A stretch of 64,000 nt of DNA from Oscillospiraceae bacterium (GTDB lineage Bacteria; Bacillota; Clostridia; Oscillospirales; Ruminococcaceae), in the NCBI GenBank assembly GCA_015067185.1, contig SVMZ01000006.1, positions 1 through 64,000 of the forward strand. Reading direction: 5' to 3'. The stretch's first letter is position 1. Every line of letters begins with the position of its first letter. This document shows positions 51,012 through 60,496 of this stretch, piece by piece. A program made the position numbers and the translations under genes. The notes beneath the pieces are model-generated. The model ran no database searches, had not been told where the DNA came from, and was given only the letters and a program-made list of their open reading frames with translations.

Positions 51012-54000
51012 ATGTTTCAATTTCTGAAAAACAGTAAAAAACTTTCTCTTTTGCTGTCGCTTGCCTTCGGTTTGATGTTGGCCGGTGCCGGTGTTGCAGG
51101 TGTTTTTCTCGATATCGAGTCCCAGCCTGCCGAACTGGTCACCTATTCCTCCTCGGAAACCTCCAAAGAAGAGTCCAGCGAATCCTCTTCTTCACAATCC
51201 TCTGAAGTTTCCGAATCCGAACCGGAAAGTGCGGAATCCTCTGAAAGCGAGCCGGAGGAAAGCCAACCGCAGCCTGAATTTGTGCCAATCTCCAAAAAGG
51301 ATATCCCCCTCACCATGCGCGCCGTTATGCTCCGTCCAGGCGAGGATTTTCTCACTGGCAGCCTCACCCGTGATGCTGTCGTGACCGAAATTGATGCTGC
51401 ACTTGCCGCTGCTGCCAAACTCTCCATGAATACTGTTATTGTGGAGCTGGATTATCTTGAACACGTTATCTATAAATCCTCCTATGTCTCCACCGTTTCC
51501 ATGGATTTCGATGTTTTCGAATATCTCCTCACTTCCGCCAAAAAAGCTGGTATGTACGTGTATGCTGTTTTTGATGTTCTCAACACCAATTCCGGTGCTA
51601 TTGACACCAAAACCGCAGCAGTCAACAGCTCTGTGCTTGATTTAATTTATGAAAACACCAAAGAGTTTGCTGCCAAATATTCGGTAGACGGCATTATTCT
51701 TGACGGTTATCTGGAAGCCACCGCCGAAAAATCCGGCTCCTATATGGAATATATCAGCAGCGGAGGCGGCACCAGCTTTACCGATTACCGCTACGATATC
51801 ACCTATTCCGTCCTTTCCAAAGCAATTGCCGGCATCGCCGCCTCTGATCCCAGTATCAACGTGGGACTGCTCACCTCTCCCGTTTGGGCCAACAGCAGCT
51901 CCAACGAATCCGGTTCTGCCACATCTGCCGATTATGAGATGATGTACGACTCTTTCGCAGACGTCAGACAGTATATCATCAACCATATGTTCGACTTTAT
52001 CGCAGTAGAGGCTCCCGGCTCCCTGACAGACCCCAACATTCCTTTTGCCAGTGTTATCACCTGGTGGTCCGCCCTTACTTCAGAGGCAGATATTCCTCTC
52101 TATGCCATTCAGGCAGCCGACCGTGTCGGCACTAAAAACGTAAAGGGTTGGGAAAAACCGGATCAGCTTGCACAGCAGCTGATTGAAGTGGATGATCTAC
52201 CTTCTTTCAGCGGCAGCATTTTCAATTCTCTAACCAGCCTTCAGACCAACGAAAAAAGCACTGAAAAACTGATGGAATTTTTTGAAAACGGCACTGTTTC
52301 CGAAGAATTCATCCTCAAAGAGCTGGAAATCAGCAAACCTCAGAAAAAAGCTTTTGAAACCTCTGATGTTACCTTTACCTTTATTGGTGCTTCCGACCCC
52401 AGCGAAGATGTTACTCTGAACGGAGAAGTGATTCCCCGTGATAAAAACGGAGCCTTCTCTGTCACCGTAGATCTTGCTCCTGGTCTCAATGAATTCACCT
52501 TTGCCCATCAGGATAAGACACTCACTTATAAAATCACCCGCAATATTGTTATTATAAAAGAGGTGCAGCCTACCGGCAATATCACCGTTGACGGAAATAT
52601 GCAAATTGAAGTCAGTGTCATTGCCTATCAGGACTCTGCCGTCTCTGCTGCTCTCAACGGCGTCTCTATCAATCTTACGGCCTCCGATGCACAGGAAGAT
52701 GAGTCACTGCGTGACACCTCATATGTTAAATATATTGGTACCTTCACCGCTCCAGCTGCCACTTCCTCTCAGCAGAACCTCGGCAATATCAAATTCACCG
52801 CCAAATATGGCGATAAGACCGAAACCAAACAGGGAGCTGCCGTATCAGTCAACAAAAAAGTGGAGCTTGTGGAAGGAAACGGCAATGTTGTGGAGGTTAC
52901 AGCGGATTATTGTGAAACCTACCCGGCCAATACCCTCGATAACTCCCACGAATCGGACTGCTATCCCCTCGCCAAAGGAACCCGCGACTATATTTCCGGT
53001 GATCCCGTTGTTTATAAGGACGGCAATACTTCTTACTCCTACTATGTTCTCCAGTCCGGTCAGCGCGTGGCTACCAGCGATGTCATCAAGCTGGACTCCT
53101 CCGTTACCCTTGGCAATAACACCATCAGTTCCCTGACGGTTTCCAGTGATGCCCGCTATACCAAAGTCATTCTTGCCACAGAACAGCATGTCGCTTACAA
53201 ATTCAAATACAGCGCATCCGCTGTCACCATCGACTTCAAGTATACCACAACTGTCCCGAAATCTCTGACTAATCTTACCAAAAACCCGTTATTCTCTGCC
53301 GCTACCTGGTCGGGAACCACTCTTACTCTTAAATTTAACACTACGCATGGCTTCCTCGGTTATACCGCTTATTATGAGTCCGGCAATCTGGTATTCCGCT
53401 TCATTAATCCACCCTCCAACGGTCTTGCCGGCTCGGTTATCGTCGTAGATCCCGGCCACAGCTCTGTGGATCCCGGTGCGCTGGGCTTCCTGGATGATTA
53501 TCCCGAACAGGTTATCAACCAGATGGTGTCCAGAAAACTGACAGCAGTACTTCAGTCTCGCGGTGCAAACGTATATATGATCAACACCCAGAACGGCGCC
53601 ACACCGATTCAGGGACGCATCACCTATGCTACCTCCTGCAACCCGCATGTCTATATCAGCATTCACTGTAACTCGGCAGCAAACGCTTCCGCCTCCGGTT
53701 CCGAATCCTGGTACTACAACGGCTTCTCCGGAAATCTTGCATCCAAGGTTTCCTCCTATGTCTCATCCAGTTACTCCACTAAAAACAGAGGCAAAAAACA
53801 CGGTTACTTCTATGTCACCCGCTTCCCGATGTTTGCCTCCACTCTTGCAGAGCTTGGTTTTGTTACCAACACAGATGACTACTACAAGCTGCTCAAGGAA
53901 AATGTTCAGCAGAATATTGCAGAGGCAATTGCAAACGCTCTCGCCGACTATCTGACCTCCGTCTGCGGCGGTTATCGCGGAAGAACAGGGGTAGAATCCA

Positions 54001-54446
54001 CCGATCCCAATCTGATCGGCAGCCAGCCAAGCACACCGGGTAATAACCAGCAGCCGGGCAATCAACAGCCAAGCATACCGGACAACAACCAGCAAAGCAG
54101 CTCTGGCGACAGTAGTCAGCAGCAGGGCAGTCAGGGCGATTCTTCTCAGAACAGTCAGCAGAGTTCCGGCGGAGAATCTTCTGCCACCCCCATCACCGAG
54201 CTTCTTTTAAAATTCTCGATTGTTGCTTTGACAGAAGGCGATACCTTGCAGATGACGGTTTCATCCGTCCCTGCGGATGCACCTCTTCCTCCGCTTGTCT
54301 GGACTTCCAGCGACCCAACAATTGCTACGGTTGACAGTTCCGGACTGATTACCGCCCATAAAGCCGGTACAGTCACTATCACAGTTTCTTCTGCAGACGG
54401 CAGCCTCTCTGCCTCCTGTACCATTGTCGTCCGTGCCGCGGAATAA
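51012..54446 (+). CDS. Multidomain cell-wall hydrolase: GHL10-like, amidase_3 and Big_2 domains
   Basis: 1144 residues. An N-terminal hydrophobic export or anchor segment (about 12-34) is followed by a Ser/Glu-rich linker (about 40-95). A degenerate GHL10-like TIM-barrel domain comes next (about 95-400: MRAVMLRPGEDFL, DGIILDGYLE, NHMFDFIAVEAPG), then beta-rich middle domains. The N-acetylmuramoyl-L-alanine amidase_3 domain (about 805-990) has VDPGHSS, Glu in YPEQVIN, SIHCNS and catalytic Glu in LAELGF. A Gln/Ser/Pro-rich linker and a Big_2 domain (about 1060-1140) end it. It cleaves peptide from glycan in peptidoglycan. The fusion of GHL10 and amidase in one chain is notable. Confidence 0.88.
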   Translation: MFQFLKNSKKLSLLLSLAFGLMLAGAGVAGVFLDIESQPAELVTYSSSETSKEESSESSSSQSSEVSESEPESAESSESEPEESQPQPEFVPISKKDIPLTMRAVMLRPGEDFLTGSLTRDAVVTEIDAALAAAAKLSMNTVIVELDYLEHVIYKSSYVSTVSMDFDVFEYLLTSAKKAGMYVYAVFDVLNTNSGAIDTKTAAVNSSVLDLIYENTKEFAAKYSVDGIILDGYLEATAEKSGSYMEYISSGGGTSFTDYRYDITYSVLSKAIAGIAASDPSINVGLLTSPVWANSSSNESGSATSADYEMMYDSFADVRQYIINHMFDFIAVEAPGSLTDPNIPFASVITWWSALTSEADIPLYAIQAADRVGTKNVKGWEKPDQLAQQLIEVDDLPSFSGSIFNSLTSLQTNEKSTEKLMEFFENGTVSEEFILKELEISKPQKKAFETSDVTFTFIGASDPSEDVTLNGEVIPRDKNGAFSVTVDLAPGLNEFTFAHQDKTLTYKITRNIVIIKEVQPTGNITVDGNMQIEVSVIAYQDSAVSAALNGVSINLTASDAQEDESLRDTSYVKYIGTFTAPAATSSQQNLGNIKFTAKYGDKTETKQGAAVSVNKKVELVEGNGNVVEVTADYCETYPANTLDNSHESDCYPLAKGTRDYISGDPVVYKDGNTSYSYYVLQSGQRVATSDVIKLDSSVTLGNNTISSLTVSSDARYTKVILATEQHVAYKFKYSASAVTIDFKYTTTVPKSLTNLTKNPLFSAATWSGTTLTLKFNTTHGFLGYTAYYESGNLVFRFINPPSNGLAGSVIVVDPGHSSVDPGALGFLDDYPEQVINQMVSRKLTAVLQSRGANVYMINTQNGATPIQGRITYATSCNPHVYISIHCNSAANASASGSESWYYNGFSGNLASKVSSYVSSSYSTKNRGKKHGYFYVTRFPMFASTLAELGFVTNTDDYYKLLKENVQQNIAEAIANALADYLTSVCGGYRGRTGVESTDPNLIGSQPSTPGNNQQPGNQQPSIPDNNQQSSSGDSSQQQGSQGDSSQNSQQSSGGESSATPITELLLKFSIVALTEGDTLQMTVSSVPADAPLPPLVWTSSDPTIATVDSSGLITAHKAGTVTITVSSADGSLSASCTIVVRAAE

Positions 54447-54485
54447 AATCTTTCCGTAACTCCCGTTTTTTCAATCTATAAACAC

Positions 54486-54521
54486 AATAACGGCTCGCCA
54501 ATAACCTGACGAGCCGTTATT
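54486..54521. terminator. Bidirectional terminator
   Basis: AATAACGGCTCG (54486-54497) and CGAGCCGTTATT (54510-54521) form a perfect 12-bp stem between convergent genes. Confidence 0.88.
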
Positions 54522-54547
54522 GCTATCATATTCTTTTCTCTTATCTG

Positions 54548-54883
54548 TTACAGATACATGGCCAGCTTCTGCAGATTTTTCTCTTTGGTCGATTTCATAA
54601 TCAGGAACCAGTCCACAATCGTCCAGATTCCGCACCCACCGCCTGTCAGCAGTTTGCCGATTCCCATGCCGATATCACCGATTAAAAATCTGTCTATTCC
54701 GAGATATCCCAGGAAAAGGGAAATAATCAGCGAAACTGTGGGATCTTTATAGTCAAGGGATGATATGATGGAAAATTTCTCATCTTCAATCATCAAAAGA
54801 CGTTCTCTGATGCTGTATAACTGCTCTTCGGGAAAATATTTTCCATTTGTAGCCAAAAACATATCTACTTTCTGATAATCCAT
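54548..54883 (-). CDS. TM2-domain membrane protein
   Basis: 111 residues. The C-terminal TM2 domain (PTVSLIISLFLGYLGIDRFLIGDIGMGIGKLLTGGGCGIWTIVDWFLI) comprises two transmembrane helices joined by the conserved GxDRF turn. The N-terminal 45 residues are soluble and helical. GAGGAGG precedes the ATG. A promoter (TTGTCA-17-TATGAT on the minus strand, 54917-54945) lies upstream. Function of bacterial TM2 proteins is unknown. Confidence 0.9.
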   Translation of the reverse strand: MDYQKVDMFLATNGKYFPEEQLYSIRERLLMIEDEKFSIISSLDYKDPTVSLIISLFLGYLGIDRFLIGDIGMGIGKLLTGGGCGIWTIVDWFLIMKSTKEKNLQKLAMYL

Positions 54884-55033
54884 GGTTCGGCCTCCTCACC
54901 TACTTTTCTTTCTATAATCATACATCATTTTTTTAATCTTGACAAGTAAAAATACGAAACTCACAAAATTTTAAAAATTCACCATATTTCCCCTTTTATT
55001 CTGTTCATCAAAATTTATTCACGGAGGTTTTTT

Positions 55034-57322
55034 ATGGCAAAAGAAAAACTTTTATATTCCAATCTTCCTGCTTTGGAATGGAAAAACGGCTATCCACTCG
55101 GCAATGGACGTATTGCTGCCATGATTTACGGTACACAGGATGAACGTATTGCTCTCAACCACGAACGGCTGTATCGCGGTACCAATACCGATAGAGATGT
55201 TACTCCTGTTCCGCCCGAAATTCTTGAACAAATACGCTCTCTTCTTCTTTCCGGGAAGTATCATGAAGGAACCGCTCTGGCCAATCAGTACTTAGGTGGA
55301 AAGGGAGGAATCTCCGGGGAACCACCTCGCGTTGACCCCTATCAGCCTGCAGGAGAATTTATTATTGAAGCCGAAAATTTCTCCCCCCTCTCTTATTTCC
55401 GTGCCCTGGACCTGGATAATGCACTTTTCCGTGCCGAATATATCTCTTCTAAAAACAGGATTGCCAAACGCCTCTTCACCTCTTTCACTCCTGCGGACAG
55501 AAGCGGCTGTCTCTGCATGGAGCTCACTTCTGAATACCCTGCTGATTGGTGCATTCGTTTTGAGCGTCCGGAAGATTCCGGCTGCACCCTGACCTCTTCT
55601 TTAACAGAAAACACCTTTGCCGTTGCCGGCATGCTGGATGGCGATTCCCTTTTTGCTGTCACCCTTTTTATTAACCAAACAGACGGCACTGTCTCTGTCT
55701 GCGATAACATTCTCCGCATTAGCAACGCATGCAAAACGGAGCTGTATATCAATCTGGGCGCCTCCGATAAAACAACCACTCCATTGGAAGAGGCCTCCCT
55801 CTTTCCCTCTGCCGATGTCTCTTTCGACCAACTTCTTTCTCAGCATATAACAGCTTATCGCAAACTTTACACTACAGCAGAAGTTATTATAGAAAAAGAT
55901 ACTCCCGCTATTCCTCTCGAAAACCGCCTTGCTCTTCTCAGAAGCGGCAAATCAGATGATCTTCTTCCTTTGCTCTGGTTTAACTATGGACGTTATCTCC
56001 TGCTTTCCTCCTGCGGGACCCTCCCCCCAAATCTGCAGGGAAAATGGAATATGGAGATCGCTCCTCCCTGGGAATGCGACTATCATCTGGATATCAATCT
56101 TCAGATGTGCTATTGGATGGCAGAAACTACCGACCTCTCCTCCTGCACCTCCTCTCTGTTTGCACTCTGTGAGAAATTTGTTCCCCATGCCCGCGAAGCC
56201 GCTAAAAAGCTCTATAACTGCAACGGTATTGTCTTCCCACTTCAGACTGATTGTCATGGACGTTCCACGCCGGAAAGCTACGGCTGGGCTGTTTGGATCG
56301 GTGCCGCTCCCTGGCTTGCCATGCATTTCTGGGAACGTTGGGAGTACTCACGTGATAGATCTTTCCTTGCTGAACATGCCTATCCCTTTATCAAAGCCAT
56401 TGCTGAATTCTATGAAGATTATCTCGTTGATGTTAACGGAACCCTGCAAATTGTTCCTTCCCAGTCTCCGGAAAATAAATTTGGCAATGAATCTTTCCCT
56501 GTTTCCATCTGTGTCTCTTCAGCTATGGATGTGCAGTTGTGCTCCACCACCCTGCAGCATGCCTGCGAGGCTGCCACAGTACTTGGAAAAGATGCCGAAA
56601 AGGTTACTGTATGGAGAAAACTGCTTGCTGCATTGCCTGCGCTTAAAATAGGCAGCCGAGGCGAGTTGCTGGAATGGAATGAAGAATTCCCCGAAGATGA
56701 ACCCGGACACCGTCACTTTTCTCACCTGATCGGACTTTATCCCGGCAACAGTATCAATGCAGAAGATACACCGGAACTGTTTGAAGCAGCGGAACGTTCT
56801 CTTCAGCTTCGCCTTTCCTGCGGCGGTGGACACACCGGTTGGAGCCGTTCCTGGACCTCCTGCCTGTTTGCACGTCTTGGCCGTGCCGAAGCTGCCTGGG
56901 AGCATCTCTGCTGCCTGATCAGCGATTTTGCAACCAATTCTCTCCTCGACCTTCATCCTCCGCGCATATTCCAGATTGACGGCAATTTTGGTGGAGCTGC
57001 CGCGGTATCCGAAATGCTTTTACGCAGTCTGAAGCGCCGCATCACACTGCTCCCCGCCCTTCCTGCCGCATGGTCAGAGGGAAAATTCAACGGCTTCAAA
57101 GCCAAAAACGGATTTACAGTCTCTTTGGAATGGGAAAACAGCCTCCCCAAAACTGTAAATATCCATTCTGCTCTGGGGCTTCCCTGCACCATCTCTGCAG
57201 CCGGCTGCGGTTACAGAATCTCCTCCGAAAATACTGATGATATAGAAGTATTGGCTGAAGACGGATACGTCACCTTCTTTACCCGCGCTGATACCAGCTA
57301 TACACTGGTTCCTCTGGACTAA
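55034..57322 (+). CDS. GH95-family alpha-L-fucosidase
   Basis: 762 residues, the normal length. N-terminal domain with ALEWKNGYPLGNGRIAAMIYGTQDERIALNHERLYRG. The catalytic (alpha/alpha)6 barrel has LQGKWNMEIAPPWECDYHLDINLQMCYWMAE (conserved Asn and Asp residues), then HRHFSHLIGLYPG, GGGHTGWSRSWTSCLFARLG and FQIDGNFGGAAAVSEMLL. The family mostly cleaves alpha-1,2-L-fucosyl linkages; some members act on L-galactose. No signal peptide, so it acts on imported oligosaccharides. CGGAGG lies 6-7 nt before the ATG. Monocistronic with a terminator. Confidence 0.93.
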   Translation: MAKEKLLYSNLPALEWKNGYPLGNGRIAAMIYGTQDERIALNHERLYRGTNTDRDVTPVPPEILEQIRSLLLSGKYHEGTALANQYLGGKGGISGEPPRVDPYQPAGEFIIEAENFSPLSYFRALDLDNALFRAEYISSKNRIAKRLFTSFTPADRSGCLCMELTSEYPADWCIRFERPEDSGCTLTSSLTENTFAVAGMLDGDSLFAVTLFINQTDGTVSVCDNILRISNACKTELYINLGASDKTTTPLEEASLFPSADVSFDQLLSQHITAYRKLYTTAEVIIEKDTPAIPLENRLALLRSGKSDDLLPLLWFNYGRYLLLSSCGTLPPNLQGKWNMEIAPPWECDYHLDINLQMCYWMAETTDLSSCTSSLFALCEKFVPHAREAAKKLYNCNGIVFPLQTDCHGRSTPESYGWAVWIGAAPWLAMHFWERWEYSRDRSFLAEHAYPFIKAIAEFYEDYLVDVNGTLQIVPSQSPENKFGNESFPVSICVSSAMDVQLCSTTLQHACEAATVLGKDAEKVTVWRKLLAALPALKIGSRGELLEWNEEFPEDEPGHRHFSHLIGLYPGNSINAEDTPELFEAAERSLQLRLSCGGGHTGWSRSWTSCLFARLGRAEAAWEHLCCLISDFATNSLLDLHPPRIFQIDGNFGGAAAVSEMLLRSLKRRITLLPALPAAWSEGKFNGFKAKNGFTVSLEWENSLPKTVNIHSALGLPCTISAAGCGYRISSENTDDIEVLAEDGYVTFFTRADTSYTLVPLD

Positions 57323-57336
57323 TGTTTTTTCTCTTT

Positions 57337-57366
57337 TCCGCCTGTCTTTTGACGGGCGGATTTTTT
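57337..57366 (+). terminator. Terminator of the GH95 gene
   Basis: TCCGCCTGTC, a TTTT loop and GACGGGCGGA (one T-G pair), then TTTTTT. Confidence 0.9.
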
Positions 57367-57508
57367 ATGAGGTTTTCTTCCATATTAAAAAGCCGAATTC
57401 TCTCAACTGTTTTGTCCAAAGAGATTATTTGCTTCTTAACTGCATAAAATAACTTTACAAAGTATTTCTGCAACAGTATTTTTACTTTTTTCGAAAGGTG
57501 GCTACCAA

Positions 57509-57703
57509 ATGAAAAAACACGATATCCGCTCTGTCACTGAGCGTTTTTGTCCCAGTGCCAACCGCAACGTTGCGCTGGAAATCTCCATTAATGAAAATGG
57601 TGAAAGAATTGAGCGTTGTCTTTTTTGCCACGAATGCGACGGGCATATTCATCCGGAAAAAGGCTGCGTTCTTCACACGCTGCCTTCCAAAAGTACGTTC
57701 TGA
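57509..57703 (+). CDS. Small Cys-rich protein
   Basis: 64 residues: MKKHDIRSVTERFCPSANRNVALEISINENGERIERCLFCHECDG, then HIHPEKGC. A CLFCHEC cluster with further Cys and His residues suggests metal binding. AAAGGTGG precedes the ATG and an intrinsic terminator follows, so it looks like a real single-gene transcript. Not assigned to a named family. Confidence 0.7.
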   Translation: MKKHDIRSVTERFCPSANRNVALEISINENGERIERCLFCHECDGHIHPEKGCVLHTLPSKSTF

Positions 57704-57733
57704 CAATCCCCTGTCTTTTTTCACCCGTTCCGC

Positions 57734-57760
57734 TGCCCTGTCCTGGTGACAGGGCATTTT
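57734..57760 (+). terminator. Terminator of the small Cys-rich gene
   Basis: TGCCCTGTC (57734-57742) pairs with GACAGGGCA (57748-57756), followed by TTTT. Confidence 0.82.
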
Positions 57761-57869
57761 ACCTTTCCTTTTAATTGACTTTTCATTCTCAATTTAGTAT
57801 ACTGAATGTATATACATATTTATCAAAGAAAGGTCCACTCCCTGTGCGGAGCGGTAATGGTAACCTCCT

Positions 57870-58985
57870 ATGACAGACCCCAGAGTAAAACAGTTGGCTC
57901 ATAATCTCGTTAATTTTTCCTGTGATATCAAACCGGGTGAAAAAATCCTGATAGAATCTATCGGCGGTGCGGATGACCTTGCAAGAGAGTTGATTAAAGA
58001 AGCCTATGCTGCCGGAGCTACCCCTTATCTCTGGCTTAAAGACAACCGCATGCAGCGCGAGCTGTTGCTCAACGGCACACCCGAACAGTTCAAGCTTATG
58101 GCAGAGGTTGATGCTGCTCTGATGTCTCAGATGGATGCTTATGTAGGTCTTCGCTCCGGTTCCAATGCCTCTGAAATGAAGGATGTTCCCGCAGAGAAGC
58201 TGGAAATGCAGTCCAAATACTACTGGCAGCCCGTCCACGGCGAGATCCGCGTTCCCCACACCAAGTGGGTCGTTCTCCGCTATCCTCATCCCTCCATGGC
58301 ACAACAGGCGGATATGTCCACTGAGGCATTTGAAGATTACTATTTCAATGTCTGCAATCTGGATTACTCCCGCATGGATACCGCTATGGATCCTCTCTGC
58401 GCATTAATGGAGCGCACCGATAAAGTCCGCATCGTCGGCAATGGCACCGACCTCACCTTCTCCATCAAAGGTCTTCCTCCTGTCAAATGTGCAGGAAAAT
58501 GCAACATTCCCGATGGTGAAGTATATACCGCTCCGGTTGCCAACAGCGTAAATGGCGTGATCCGCTTTAATACCCCCACCGTTGAGAACGGCTTTACTTT
58601 TACCGATGTGGAGCTCACTTTCCGTGACGGTAAAATTGTAAAAGCAACCTCCAATGATACCGAAAGAATCAATAAGATTCTTGATATTGACGAAGGAGCC
58701 CGTTATGTAGGTGAATTTGCCTTTGGTGTCAACCCCTACATCAACGTCCCCATGAAGGATACCCTGTTTGATGAAAAGATTGCCGGTAGTTTCCACTTTA
58801 CTCCCGGCAGCTGTTATGATGAGTGTGACAACGGCAACCACTCTGCATTGCACTGGGATATGGTCTGCATTCAGACACCGGAATACGGTGGCGGTGAAAT
58901 TTGGTTTGACGATGTCCTCATCCGCAAAGACGGTCGTTTTGTTCTCCCTGAGCTGGCTGGCCTTAACCCCGAGAATCTTATGTAA
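57870..58985 (+). CDS. M29-family aminopeptidase
   Basis: 371 residues. N-terminus DPRVKQLAHNLVNFSCDIKPGEKILIE is typical. Metal-site motifs of the AmpS/aminopeptidase T family are visible: NIPDGEVYTAPV (Glu), ARYVGEFAFGVN (Glu), GSFHFTPGSCYDECDNGNHSALHWDM (His and Asp). It acts in the cytoplasm on peptides. The start has no ribosome site at normal distance: GGAG lies 18 nt away, and CCTCCT sits just before the ATG. An out-of-frame ATG at 57857 has the better-spaced site. Confidence 0.9.
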   Translation: MTDPRVKQLAHNLVNFSCDIKPGEKILIESIGGADDLARELIKEAYAAGATPYLWLKDNRMQRELLLNGTPEQFKLMAEVDAALMSQMDAYVGLRSGSNASEMKDVPAEKLEMQSKYYWQPVHGEIRVPHTKWVVLRYPHPSMAQQADMSTEAFEDYYFNVCNLDYSRMDTAMDPLCALMERTDKVRIVGNGTDLTFSIKGLPPVKCAGKCNIPDGEVYTAPVANSVNGVIRFNTPTVENGFTFTDVELTFRDGKIVKATSNDTERINKILDIDEGARYVGEFAFGVNPYINVPMKDTLFDEKIAGSFHFTPGSCYDECDNGNHSALHWDMVCIQTPEYGGGEIWFDDVLIRKDGRFVLPELAGLNPENLM

Positions 58986-59012
58986 CAACAAATTCTAACG
59001 GAAGTTTCAACT

Positions 59013-60368
59013 ATGACACAAAATAATAAACACTTTTATAAATCCGTTTTCGCTCTGGTAATCCCCATGGCTCTTCAGAATCTGATCGACGTGGCTATTA
59101 CCTCTGCGGATGTACTTATGCTGGGCAATGTCAGCGAAGCTGCTCTGTCGGCTTCCTCCCTTGCCGGTCAGGTGTGGTTTGTTCTTTCTCTCATCATCTT
59201 CGGTACCTCTTCCGGTGCCTCCATCCTGACAGCACAGTATTGGGGCAAAAAAGATACCGTCACCATTGAACGTGTTATCGGTCTTGCTTTGCGCTTTCTG
59301 TTGGTGATCTCGTTCCTTTTCACCGTTGTGGTGCTTCTTTTCCCCGCCAATGTGATGCGGCTGTTCACCACAGAAGCCGATGTTATTTCCGAAGGTGTCA
59401 AATACCTGCGCATTGTGGTCTGGACCTACATTCCCCTGACCATCTCACTGCTCTATCTCAATATTATGCGCAGTGTGGAAAAGGTCAAAATCTCTATGTT
59501 GATTCACCTTGTCGGTTTCTTTGTCAACGTGATTCTCAATTCCATCCTTATTTTCGGCTTACTTGGCTTTGAGCCGATGGGAATTGTTGGTGCCGCACTG
59601 GCCACCGCCATTGCCCGCATGGTACAGTTCGTTATTGCCATTGTCTATTCACTGCTTCCCAAAACAATTATCCATTTTCGTCCAAAGTATCTCTTCACCA
59701 AATCCGGTATTCTGCTCAAAGATTTTCTCAAATACAGTCTGCCTGTCACCTTCAACGAACTGATGTGGAGCCTGGCCGTTGCCATGAACACATCCATTAT
59801 CGGTCACCTGGGCAAAGCAGCCGTCTCTGCCAATTCGGTGGCTCAAACCACCAGACAGCTGGCTATGGTCGTCGGTTTGGGAATCTCCAACGCTACCGCT
59901 GTTATGCTCGGAAAAACCATTGGTGAAGGAAAAATGGATGAGGCCAGACAAAATTCCAAACGTTTTATCCGTCTTTCTCTCACTTTTGGTGTTTTGGGTG
60001 CCTGTATTATCCTTTGCGTTATTCCCATTGCCCCTTACATACTTAACCTTTCCGCCGAAGCATTGGAATATCTGCGCACCATGCTGATTGTCATGTCCTA
60101 TTTCTGTATTGCGCAGTGTGTCAACACCACGCTGGTTGTTGGTGTTTTCCGTTCCGGCGGTGATGCCCGTATCGGTGTGATCATCGATATGTGTTCCATG
60201 TGGGGAATTACCATCCCCTGTGCCGCCCTTGCTGCCTTTGTCTTCCACTGGGATGTCAGAATTGTCTATGCCATCCTTATGGCAGATGAAATTATTAAAC
60301 TTCTGCCTATTTTCCTGCGATACCGCACCTATAAGTGGCTCAAAAATGTAACAAGGGATTTCAGCTAA
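59013..60368 (+). CDS. MATE-family efflux transporter
   Basis: 451 residues with about 12 transmembrane segments in two homologous halves. N-terminal motif SVFALVIPMALQNLIDVAITSADVLMLGNVSEAALSASSLAGQ, and a repeat around FLKYSLPVTFNELMWSLAVAMNTSIIGHLGKAAVSANSVAQT. It is a Na+- or H+-coupled exporter of drugs or metabolites. It starts 27 bp after the aminopeptidase on the same strand; co-transcription is possible. Confidence 0.93.
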   Translation: MTQNNKHFYKSVFALVIPMALQNLIDVAITSADVLMLGNVSEAALSASSLAGQVWFVLSLIIFGTSSGASILTAQYWGKKDTVTIERVIGLALRFLLVISFLFTVVVLLFPANVMRLFTTEADVISEGVKYLRIVVWTYIPLTISLLYLNIMRSVEKVKISMLIHLVGFFVNVILNSILIFGLLGFEPMGIVGAALATAIARMVQFVIAIVYSLLPKTIIHFRPKYLFTKSGILLKDFLKYSLPVTFNELMWSLAVAMNTSIIGHLGKAAVSANSVAQTTRQLAMVVGLGISNATAVMLGKTIGEGKMDEARQNSKRFIRLSLTFGVLGACIILCVIPIAPYILNLSAEALEYLRTMLIVMSYFCIAQCVNTTLVVGVFRSGGDARIGVIIDMCSMWGITIPCAALAAFVFHWDVRIVYAILMADEIIKLLPIFLRYRTYKWLKNVTRDFS

Positions 60369-60388
60369 AACAACAATATTCTTTCCGT

Positions 60389-60424
60389 GCCGCGGCAATT
60401 TTTCTGCAAAAAAATTGCCGCGGC
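60389..60424 (+). terminator. Strong terminator-like hairpin after the MATE gene
   Basis: GCCGCGGCAATTTTT (60389-60403) pairs perfectly with AAAAATTGCCGCGGC (60410-60424). The downstream tail is only moderately T-rich. Confidence 0.75.
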
Positions 60425-60437
60425 GCTCTTTCAACTT

Positions 60438-60480
60438 TTATAATAATATGTTATAATACCATTATAAAATATTATTATAA
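60438..60480. repeat. 43-bp near-perfect AT palindrome upstream of the Na/Pi transporter
   Basis: TTATAATAATAT (60438-60449), a G, TTATAAT, a central ACC (60458-60460), ATTATAA, an A and ATATTATTATAA (60469-60480). Nineteen of twenty arm positions are symmetric. It contains TATAAT boxes on both strands and ends 16 bp before the ATG at 60497. It may be a promoter-embedded operator or a leader hairpin. Confidence 0.7.
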
Positions 60481-60496
60481 AAAAGGACGGGACACC

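Noticed and set aside
54040-54180. Repeats in the Gln/Ser/Pro-rich region, considered as a CRISPR-like or tandem repeat array
   Set aside because: Irregular codon-level repeats that continue the amidase reading frame; no spacer-repeat structure.
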